Origin: Nitrospira sp.
GTDB lineage: Bacteria; Nitrospirota; Nitrospiria; Nitrospirales; Nitrospiraceae
Direction: 5' to 3'
DNA length: 14,944 nt
Assembly: GCA_015904045.1 (NCBI GenBank)
Contig: JABMDG010000012.1
Location: forward strand, 45,764-60,707
Of the stretch, positions 7,908 to 13,780 are shown piece by piece (the stretch's first letter is position 1; every line of letters begins with the position of its first letter). Position numbers and translations under genes: made by a program. The notes below the pieces were generated by a model. The model had not been told where the DNA came from. It saw only the letters and a program-made list of their open reading frames with translations, and searched no databases.

Positions 7908-8912
7908 CTACAGGAGCCTGGCCGACGGCTTCTTGAAGTGCTCAAACGCAAGCTTGGTCACCTGCCGGCCACGGCCGGTTCGATCCAGAAACCCGGCTTG
8001 AATCAGATACGGCTCGTAGACATCTTCGATCGTGCCCTTGTCTTCCTGGACCGCCGCGGCCAGCGATTCCACGCCGACCGGTCCGCCATTAAACTTTTCG
8101 ATAATCGTGAGTAGAATCTTTCGGTCCATGTCGTCGAACCCGGCTTCGTCGATGCCCACCCACGTCAGGCCTTCCTGCGCGACTTGCTTGGTAATGCGGC
8201 CATCGGCCTTGATCTGGGCATAGTCCCGGATCCGCTTGATCAGCCGATTGACGATCCGGGGCGTCCCGCGTGCGCGACGCGCAATCTCCGCTGCTCCTTC
8301 CCGATCGATGTCCACCCCAAGCACTCGGGCCGACCGCGTGACAATGGCTTGGAGTTCCGACGGCGAATAGAATTCCAAGCGGTAGACCAGCCCGAACCGA
8401 TCCCGAAGAGGCGACGTCAGCGCGCCGGCCCTGGTCGTCGCGCCCACGAGGGTAAACCGAGGCAGATCGAGTTTGACCGTTTTGGTCGCAGGGCCTTGGC
8501 CGATCACCAAATCCAGCTGATAGTCTTCCATCGCCGGATAGAGCGCCTCTTCGACGGAGGCGGGCAGACGATGAATCTCATCGATGAAGAGGACGTCATA
8601 TTCCTGTAAATTGGTGAGAATCGCCGCCAGATCACCGGCATGGGCGAGCACCAGTCCGGAGGTGGACCGCAGGGCCGCCCCCATTTCTTTGGCGATGATA
8701 TGGGCGATGGTTGTCTTTCCAAGACCAGGTGGGCCATAAAAGATAACGTGGTCGAGCGAATCCCCTCGTTGTTTGGCCGCCTCGATGGAAATCCGAAGCG
8801 ACGCTTTCATTTTATCTTGCCCGACATAGTCGTCGAGCGTCTGCGGGCGCAGTACGTTCTCCAGCCCCCGCTCGTCGTCCATCACACGGTTTGTCAGTAA
8901 TCGCTCGGTCAT
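7908..8912 (-). CDS. ruvB: Holliday junction branch migration DNA helicase RuvB
   Basis: ATP-driven hexameric motor that, with RuvA, moves Holliday junctions during recombinational repair. The 334-residue protein is full length. It has Walker [10 protein letters not shown] (60-68), Walker B VLFIDEIH (107-114), sensor I GATTRAG (157-163) and the arginine-finger region LRDRFG (169-174). A C-terminal winged-helix domain starts around residue 255, with [13 protein letters not shown] and the family's typical [18 protein letters not shown] 8912 lies 12 bp after the stop of the small cysteine-rich gene, which separates it from ruvA, so all three are likely cotranscribed. Identity is secure. Confidence 0.98.
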   Translation of the reverse strand: MTERLLTNRVMDDERGLENVLRPQTLDDYVGQDKMKASLRISIEAAKQRGDSLDHVIFYGPPGLGKTTIAHIIAKEMGAALRSTSGLVLAHAGDLAAILTNLQEYDVLFIDEIHRLPASVEEALYPAMEDYQLDLVIGQGPATKTVKLDLPRFTLVGATTRAGALTSPLRDRFGLVYRLEFYSPSELQAIVTRSARVLGVDIDREGAAEIARRARGTPRIVNRLIKRIRDYAQIKADGRITKQVAQEGLTWVGIDEAGFDDMDRKILLTIIEKFNGGPVGVESLAAAVQEDKGTIEDVYEPYLIQAGFLDRTGRGRQVTKLAFEHFKKPSARLL

Positions 8913-8924
8913 CCCGGCGTAGGC

Positions 8925-9416
8925 CTACTTGTTCTCAGGCATCTGTTGATACTTGGGCGGTGGTGGCACCGCGCCTTGCCCCGGCGTCGCCGTGCTGCCG
9001 CAATCCGGGGGACAAGTCTTTCCTCCCTGCTTCGGGTCCGGGAGGGTCGTGTCCATTTTCTTCAATTGACACTGAGTCATCCGCCCGCCATCTTTCGTGC
9101 CGCAACGGGACGGGACGGACGAGCCGCCGATCTCCGCGTAGCCTTCCGGACAGGAACCGCACACCGCCAGCATGTTCGCCCCGAGCGGCACACATTCCAC
9201 GAGTGTCGGATCACCCTCTTTACAAATTTCCGTCGACTGCGTGACGCCGGTGGTCGCATACCCATCCGGACAGCTGCCGCAGGTCATCCTGATACTCTTC
9301 GGTTGATCTGCATCTTCCGCGATTCCGAAAGGGGGAACAGTCCCAAGGATGAGTACGGTTCCCACGCAGACGATGCTCATCAGTCTTCCGATACGAGCCG
9401 ATGTGTGTGCAACCAT
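8925..9416 (-). CDS. secreted cysteine-repeat protein of unknown function
   Basis: I do not recognise this 163-residue protein. It starts with a likely signal peptide (positive ARIGR, then hydrophobic core about 13-31, with possible cleavage after GIA at 33). The mature part has two tandem repeats that share CGSCP[DE]GYA: cysteines 46, 49, 65, 75 and 86, 89, 105, 116, giving C-x2-C-x15-C-x9/10-C twice. A third pair (135, 139) follows, then a Pro-rich tail with PPPP. All ten mature cysteines could form five disulfides outside the cytoplasm, or bind a metal. It lies 3 bp after the ruvA stop and 12 bp before ruvB, so it is probably cotranscribed with a DNA-repair pair to which it has no obvious functional tie. 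GGGGG upstream of ATG 9416 supports the start. Confidence 0.8.
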   Translation of the reverse strand: MVAHTSARIGRLMSIVCVGTVLILGTVPPFGIAEDADQPKSIRMTCGSCPDGYATTGVTQSTEICKEGDPTLVECVPLGANMLAVCGSCPEGYAEIGGSSVPSRCGTKDGGRMTQCQLKKMDTTLPDPKQGGKTCPPDCGSTATPGQGAVPPPPKYQQMPENK

Positions 9417-9419
9417 GCG

Positions 9420-10028
9420 CTACCCCCTTGCGAGCTCCTTGAGCCCTTCGCGGATTAACTGTTTCAGTGCAACCGGGCCTGCGGCGGCTTTCGTTACCCG
9501 CTTCAAGGCCTCTTTCGCGTCTTGTGGGCGATAGCCTAAGTTTACCAGAGCAGACAGCGCATCCTCGAACGGCCCGTCGGCCCCCTCTGAGTCACGTGTG
9601 GGGGCCTGAACGGAAACCGGATGAATTTTCCCGACTTTGTCTTTCAACTCGAGCGCGATACGGCTTGCGGACTTCTTCCCGATTCCCGGTACAGTCGACA
9701 ATTTCTCAACGTCTTCGGTCTGAATCGCATGGACCAATTCTGTCACAGGTAAGCTGGACAGCACACTGAGGGCAAGTTTGGGACCAATGCCCGACACGGT
9801 CGTCAGGAGCAGAAACGAGTCCTTCTCGCTCTTCGAGAGAAAGCCGAACAGTTGGATCGCATCTTCCCGAAGATGGGTGTGAATATTCAGTGCGGTGACG
9901 TCGTCGAGATTGGGGAGGGCGTAATAGGTACTGAGTGGGATGTGCACTTCATAGCCAACTCCCTGAACATCCAGCGTGAGGTGAGTCGGAGCTTTGAACG
10001 CCAACCGCCCCGTCAAAAAGGCGATCAT
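9420..10028 (-). CDS. ruvA: Holliday junction branch migration protein RuvA
   Basis: Binds four-way DNA junctions as a tetramer and loads RuvB. The 202 residues show the three RuvA domains. The N-terminal OB fold (1-62) has MIAFLTGRLA and VQGVGYEVHIPLSTY. Tandem helix-hairpin-helix motifs follow at VSGIGPKLAL (78-87) and VPGIGKKSASRIALEL (113-128). After an acidic linker, domain III (about 153-200) has FEDALSALVNLGYRPQDA, which contacts RuvB. The ATG is at 10028. It is followed by the cysteine-repeat gene and ruvB, and is preceded 41 bp away by the broken yebC. Many bacteria have ruvC between yebC and ruvA; it is not here. Confidence 0.97.
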   Translation of the reverse strand: MIAFLTGRLAFKAPTHLTLDVQGVGYEVHIPLSTYYALPNLDDVTALNIHTHLREDAIQLFGFLSKSEKDSFLLLTTVSGIGPKLALSVLSSLPVTELVHAIQTEDVEKLSTVPGIGKKSASRIALELKDKVGKIHPVSVQAPTRDSEGADGPFEDALSALVNLGYRPQDAKEALKRVTKAAAGPVALKQLIREGLKELARG

Positions 10029-10069
10029 CTCATCTCGTGACCCCGGTAACAGCGGCGGACCCAGCCGGC

Positions 10070-10612
10070 CTATCCGGCGGTGACGGCCACCTTCTCCATC
10101 ACTTCGTCGGAGATATCAAAATTCGCGTGGACTTTCTGTACATCGTCGTGCTCGTCCATGATTTCCATCAGTTTGAGCATCTGCTCGGCGGGTTTTTCAT
10201 CAAGGTGAACGGTATTCTGCGGAATATATGTGATCTCGGCGAGCACGGTCTCGACCTTGGCATCGGCCAACGCCTTCTTGACCGCTTCAAAATCGTGGGG
10301 ATCCGTGATGATCTCGAACGACTTGTCGCCGGCTTTGACATCTTCGGCTCCAGCATCAAGCGCCAATGAGAGCAGCCGGTCTTCATCCACCTTGTTCTTT
10401 TCGACGGTCAAGAGGCCTTTTTTGTGAAATTGCCAGGCGACGGCCCCCGCCTCCGCCATATTCCCGTTGTTTTTCGTAAACAGGCTGCGAATTTCTGCCA
10501 CTGTGCGGTTGCGATTGTCGCTGGTGATTTCCAACAGCAGCGCCGTGCCTCCCGGCCCATACCCTTCCAGCGTAAACTCTTCATATGTGACGCCGGGCAA
10601 TTCGCCTGTTCC
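10070..10612 (-). pseudogene. yebC: 5'-truncated YebC/PmpR (TACO1) family gene
   Basis: YebC-family proteins are about 250 residues and act as DNA-binding regulators or, as recently shown for some members, as translation factors that relieve stalling at proline runs. Here only domains 2 and 3 remain: an open stretch of about 180 residues starting GTGELPGVTYEE and including GYGPGGTALLLEITSDNRNRT (given in part), NGNMAEAGAVAWQF, and the ending DISDEVMEKVAVTAG. The N-terminal first ~75-80 residues (the MAGHSKWA-type start and basic helices) are absent. In frame, TGA at 10621-10619 lies just upstream, and beyond it the DNA belongs to the sulfite reductase gene. No convincing start codon exists; TTG at 10600 has no ribosome site. 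The break is either real or an assembly join. Confidence 0.85.
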
Positions 10613-12591
10613 AATGTTTCAGAATCGGTCGACGGCTCAAGCCCCTCCGTCACCAACAGCGCTTTGGCTGCCGCCAGCACCGCGCGGTACGACTTGTTCA
10701 CGGAGACGGAATACTGGTGGTTGTCCACCAGAAGCTTCGCCTGGTAGAGCTCCTGATCGGCTTCGAGAATGCCGTTTTCGATCATTTCCAGAGCCCCGCC
10801 GGCGCACTCGCCCGGTCCAAGATCTTCGAGAATAAACTCTTCTTCTCCCTCCCAATCGTAATAGTAGGTCGGGTCATCCTCATAGGCCGGAACGATCGTG
10901 TAGGGGATCAATTCGTCTTTCAATTTGTTTTTCCCCACACGGACGATGAAGCCCGGAAGGCCTTCGTTCGCCAGACGGTCGCGGCGATAGACCTCGATCA
11001 AATGAGTGAGCGCCGCCGGCACCGCTTTGGCCGGCAGTTTGACCGTCATCTGGCCGATACGGGGCGTGCCGTTGACGGAACCGCCCAGATGCAATTCATA
11101 GTGCGGGGCGACATGGTTCCCCAGGCGTTTCCCGACCCCGTGCAGGCCGATCGTAGAAATGTGGTGCTGCGCGCAGGAATTGTGGCAGCCGCTGATTTTC
11201 ACATCGACGCCCGCCAGGTCCTCCGGCACCCGGCCTGCCGGAAACACCTCGGCCAGCGCACGCGCCAGTCCCTTGGAAGATGTAATGCCCAATCCGCAAG
11301 TATCGGTCCCGGGACAGGCAATAATATCCTCGACCAATTCGGCTCCCGGATCGGCCAAGCCGTGCAGGGACAGATCGTCGTAGAGCGCCTCGACCTGACT
11401 CTCGGGAATCCACCGGATTACGAGATTCTGATTGATCGTGGTCCGGAGATTGCCATTGGAATAGCGCTCCGCAAGATCCGCCACAACGAGCAGCTGCTCC
11501 GACGTAATGTCGCCCATGAACAATTTGATGGCTGCGGTGGCGTATCCAGCTTGCTTTTGCGGCACCACGTTTGTCCGTTTCCACATCTGAAACGGTGTCT
11601 CATGCCCGATGTAACCGGCAGGTCCATTTCCATTCGTGGCAGCAGGGCTCGATCCGTTTTTAGCCGGCATGATCAGCGCCGTCGGTTCATCCTGATGTTG
11701 GAGTAGCCGAATCCCCTGATCTTTGGGAACACTGTGACCCATCGAGGCATAGGCCGCTTCCCATCGACGCTTGAATTCCTCGAACCCCAATTTATCGATG
11801 ACGAACTTCAGACGGGCCTTATTCCGGTTCTTCCGATTACCCAGCGTATCGAACACTTTGATGACCGCTTCAATACTCGGAATCAGCTCATCCATCGGCG
11901 TAAATTCGCGCAACAGTTGCGCGACGCGCGGCGCAGACCCGAGCCCGCCGCCGGCTACCATACGGAAACCGATAGCTCCGTCCGCCCGTTTGGCGGCCAG
12001 AAGCCCGACGTCGTGGATAGGAGTCAGGGCGCAATCGTGTGCGCATCCCGAAAAAGCGATCTTAAACTTCCGCGGCAAACTCTGATTGAGCGGATTACGC
12101 AGAAGATGGTAGGCAATCGTCTTCGCATAGGGAGTGACATCGAAGACTTCGCCCCGGCAGACACCGGCTAAGTGGCACGCCGTGACATTACGCACCGTAT
12201 TGGCGCAGGCTTCCCTCGTCGTCAGTCCGACTTCGGCCAACCCCCGCATGATCGCCGGCACGTCCTTCAGCTCGACGAAATGGAGCTGGATGTCCTGACG
12301 CGTCGTGACATGGCCGACCCCTGTGGCGTACCGGTCAGCTAACTCCGCAACTTGGCGGAGCTGATTGGCGGAAATCCCTCCGAACGGAATTTTGATCCGC
12401 ACCATCTGCACACCAGGCTGCCGCTGCCCGTAAATTCCGTGCTGGAGACGGAACGGCCGGAAAAGATCCGGGGAACCATCGCCGGCGATCAGCCGCATGG
12501 CCTCGGCTTCAAAAGTTTCGATTTCTTCTGCAATGGAAGGCGGAATAGGAACCGTCTTGATGTCCACTGTCTTCAGGCGTTGGGGAGTCAT
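10408..12591 (-). CDS. ferredoxin-type nitrite/sulfite reductase, 3'-truncated with out-of-frame tail
   Basis: A siroheme and [4Fe-4S] reductase expected to take sulfite to sulfide (or nitrite to ammonia) with six electrons. From ATG 12591 (AGGAG eight bases upstream) the genuine sequence runs about 662 residues. Two homologous halves each carry a full Cys set: C139, C145, C183, C187 (ACHLAGVC; SGCAHDC) and C426, C432, C469, C473 (ACPGTDTC; SGCHNSC). Siroheme-site TTRQD (96-100) and NLRTTINQN (381-389) are present. A helical C-terminal domain begins around 590 and is cut after ETLEQ. The last 65 codons are yebC DNA read in the wrong frame, ending at 10408. It follows the Rrf2 regulator by 69 bp. 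Sulfite rather than nitrite as substrate is inferred from the regulator type. Activity of the truncated product is uncertain. Confidence 0.85.
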   Translation of the reverse strand: MTPQRLKTVDIKTVPIPPSIAEEIETFEAEAMRLIAGDGSPDLFRPFRLQHGIYGQRQPGVQMVRIKIPFGGISANQLRQVAELADRYATGVGHVTTRQDIQLHFVELKDVPAIMRGLAEVGLTTREACANTVRNVTACHLAGVCRGEVFDVTPYAKTIAYHLLRNPLNQSLPRKFKIAFSGCAHDCALTPIHDVGLLAAKRADGAIGFRMVAGGGLGSAPRVAQLLREFTPMDELIPSIEAVIKVFDTLGNRKNRNKARLKFVIDKLGFEEFKRRWEAAYASMGHSVPKDQGIRLLQHQDEPTALIMPAKNGSSPAATNGNGPAGYIGHETPFQMWKRTNVVPQKQAGYATAAIKLFMGDITSEQLLVVADLAERYSNGNLRTTINQNLVIRWIPESQVEALYDDLSLHGLADPGAELVEDIIACPGTDTCGLGITSSKGLARALAEVFPAGRVPEDLAGVDVKISGCHNSCAQHHISTIGLHGVGKRLGNHVAPHYELHLGGSVNGTPRIGQMTVKLPAKAVPAALTHLIEVYRRDRLANEGLPGFIVRVGKNKLKDELIPYTIVPAYEDDPTYYYDWEGEEEFILEDLGPGECAGGALEMIENGILEADQELYQAKLLVDNHQYSVSVNKSYRAVLAAAKALLVTEGLEPSTDSETLEQANCPASHMKSLRWKGMGREARRCCWKSPATIATAQWQKFAACLRKTTGIWRRRGPSPGNFTKKAS

Positions 12592-12617
12592 TGGCGCATC
12601 TCCTCTCACTCACGTTC

Positions 12618-12638
12618 CCGCAAAACACTCTTTAGCGG
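12618..12638 (-). promoter_or_regulatory. hairpin between the Rrf2 gene and the reductase
   Basis: CCGCAAAA (12618-12625), loop CACTC, and TTTAGCGG (12631-12638) form an 8-bp stem with one mismatch in the 69-bp gap. It ends about 26 bases before the reductase ATG. No U-tract follows on the minus strand, so it is not a standard terminator. It may affect the relative expression of the two genes, or stabilise the processed message. Function is not shown by sequence. Confidence 0.35.
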
Positions 12639-12660
12639 ATGCCGATCGTTATCCTAATTT

Positions 12661-13110
12661 CTAAATGTGGTACATCGGGTTACGGTGCTGTTCGATCGCA
12701 CGCTGGCGACTGGCTAACTCATTGATCGTAATTCGATGGAGCACATCATGTTCGGCTTCGGCCACTTGCTTCCAGACATCCCCAAGCAACAGTTCCTGTT
12801 TGGGAAGATGCCGGTCGAAGGCCGAGTCTCGATGGACGGCAGGATGAAGCACCGGTCCATCTAACACTTCGAGAATATCTGCGACCGAAAGAGCCGATGG
12901 CTCTTTGAGCAGGAGATAGCCGCCTTGCGCGCCCCGGAGACTATCAATAAGCCCTGCCTTCTTCAAGGAATGGAGAACCTGTTCGAGAAATTTGATTGGG
13001 ATCGCCTGCCGTTTTGCTATGGCTCTAGCCTGAACTGGAACATCTTTTCCATTCATCGCCAGGTCAATAACCGCCATGATTCCATATGTTGTGCGTCGAG
13101 ACACTTTCAT
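12661..13110 (-). CDS. Rrf2-family transcriptional regulator lacking Fe-S cysteines
   Basis: A 149-residue member of the Rrf2 family (IscR, NsrR, CymR, RirA). It has the winged helix-turn-helix at 1-70, with MKVSRRTTYGIMAVIDLA, IPIKFLEQVLHSLKKAGLI and the wing LRGAQGGYLLLKEP, then the dimerisation helix VADILEVLDGPV (76-87). IscR-type proteins have three cysteines in the following loop; this protein has no cysteine at all, and the loop (88-103) instead has His89, His93 and His101. It therefore should not sense through a Cys-ligated cluster and is closer in logic to CymR, which controls cysteine and sulfur genes through a protein partner. Its place upstream of the reductase fits control of sulfur assimilation. 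Probably autoregulated through the adjacent inverted repeat. Effector unknown. Confidence 0.9.
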   Translation of the reverse strand: MKVSRRTTYGIMAVIDLAMNGKDVPVQARAIAKRQAIPIKFLEQVLHSLKKAGLIDSLRGAQGGYLLLKEPSALSVADILEVLDGPVLHPAVHRDSAFDRHLPKQELLLGDVWKQVAEAEHDVLHRITINELASRQRAIEQHRNPMYHI

Positions 13111-13118
13111 TCTTTATT

Positions 13119-13132
13119 ATTCCCGTAGGAAT
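13119..13132. promoter_or_regulatory. inverted repeat, probable Rrf2 operator
   Basis: ATTCCCGTAGGAAT is a perfect dyad (ATTCC, 4-base spacer, GGAAT) located 9-22 bases upstream of the Rrf2 start codon. It lies just downstream of the predicted -10 box, where a bound repressor would block transcription. Rrf2 proteins bind dyads of this general size. The match to any particular published consensus was not tested. Confidence 0.55.
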
Positions 13133-13139
13133 TGATCTA

Positions 13140-13169
13140 TATGTACCTCTTTGCCGACCAGGCTGTCAA
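13140..13169 (-). promoter_or_regulatory. promoter of the Rrf2-reductase unit
   Basis: On the minus strand a perfect TTGACA (13169-13164) is followed by an 18-bp spacer and TACATA (13145-13140), a weak -10 box. Transcription would start near 13133, directly at the ATTCC/GGAAT dyad, and give a leader of about 23 bases to the Rrf2 ATG. This supports a self-regulated transcript carrying the regulator and the reductase. Confidence 0.5.
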
Positions 13170-13251
13170 GTGACGGCTCACCCGGTTGATTCATAGCGTT
13201 TCCGCAGCACGACACAATTCGCGACTCCACACGTCACGGCTCGCATCTCGT

Positions 13252-13271
13252 CCTTCAACTCTGCTCAGGGC
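13252..13271. repeat. remnant of a dispersed intergenic repeat
   Basis: CCTTCAACTCTGCTCAGGGC closely resembles the CCTTCGACTCCGCTCAGG-type short repeat that is scattered between genes in many high-GC bacterial genomes; its translation gives the telltale RPSTLLRA or ALSRVEGR. Two differences from the remembered form and the lack of an intact inverted partner nearby suggest a decayed copy. The comparison is from memory. It lies ~115 bp from the thrS break. Confidence 0.4.
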
Positions 13272-13380
13272 CATGAATCTGCCGAACGGTGACGCGCGAA
13301 ACCTGCTTCGCCGGGAGGCGCGCGCATCCATGCACACCGGCAGCAAAACCAACGTCACGATGCATTCGATCACACAGTGA

Positions 13381-13764
13381 CCGGAAAGCGAACGGTTCTT
13401 CGGAATTCTGATCGAGCACTACGGTGGGGCCTTCCCCGCCTGGCTCGCCCCCGTGCAGGCGACGGTGATGAATATCACGGACAATCAGCGGGGCTACGTG
13501 GCGGACGCGGTCGCGCAATTGAAAGCTGCCGGATTCCGGGCCGAAGCCGACCTGCGCAATGAAAAAATCGGATTCAAGATCCGCGAAGCGGAGAAGGCCA
13601 AGGTGCCGTTCATGCTGGTCGCCGGGGACCGCGAAGTCCAAGGCGGAACTCTGTCGGTCAGAGGCCGGAGCGGCGCGAACCTTGGCAGCATGACGGTCGC
13701 CGGCGTCATCGACCTCTTGCGTACCGAGGTCTCACGCCTCCGGCCAGACGTTCACCCTATGTAA
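13381..13764 (+). pseudogene. thrS: threonyl-tRNA synthetase, C-terminal fragment only
   Basis: ThrRS is about 640 residues; here only the last ~124 are encoded. The frame reads [21 protein letters not shown] from codon 13390, the end of the class II catalytic core (motif 3 region just lost). The anticodon-binding domain (HGTP type) follows, with [64 protein letters not shown] and a normal end at TAA 13762-13764. In the same frame TGA at 13378-13380 stops any upstream extension, and sequence before about 13387 has no ThrRS character. GTG 13453 is the only later start and has no ribosome site. thrS directly before infC-rpmI-rplT is the standard order. As ThrRS is essential, an intact copy must exist elsewhere, or this junction is artificial. 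Confidence 0.88.
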
Positions 13765-13765
13765 C

Positions 13766-13780
13766 AGGAGGTGGCTTATC
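13766..13780 (+). promoter_or_regulatory. strong Shine-Dalgarno with AUC start of infC
   Basis: AGGAGGT at 13766-13772 is followed, six bases after AGGAGG, by ATC at 13778-13780. No ATG, GTG or TTG lies at a usable distance; the next in-frame candidate, GTG 13796, is 24 bases from the site. Non-standard AUU/AUC/AUA starts are a known feature of infC and allow IF3 to repress its own translation by rejecting the start codon. Confidence 0.75.

Larger units (their letters stand above)
13133..13386. other. non-coding stretch between the Rrf2 promoter and the thrS remnant
   Basis: Apart from the Rrf2 promoter at its left end, no recognisable gene is found. Open frames on both strands (about 60 codons each, 13186-13380 plus and 13191-13373 minus) have Arg/Ser-rich translations without family features and lack good ribosome sites. 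The segment contains a repeat-like stretch (13252-13271) and GC-rich imperfect inverted repeats around 13290-13325. It abuts the broken thrS fragment without a visible transition, so part of it may be debris from the event that removed the 5' end of thrS. Confidence 0.5.

Noticed and set aside
10408..10605. A novel C-terminal domain on the reductase
   Set aside because: The 65-residue tail is the yebC coding sequence read in another frame; it has no independent support.
13186..13380. 64-codon plus-strand open frame and an overlapping 60-codon minus-strand frame
   Set aside because: Arg/Ser-rich translations of repeat-like DNA, no ribosome-binding site, no recognisable motif; treated as non-coding.
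10606..13390. Insertion sequence or transposon carrying the reductase block
   Set aside because: No transposase, no terminal inverted repeats and no target-site duplication were visible at the two junctions.
13453..13764. A stand-alone anticodon-binding-domain protein starting at GTG 13453
   Set aside because: ThrRS similarity continues upstream of this codon to 13390, and no Shine-Dalgarno precedes it; a truncated thrS explains it better.
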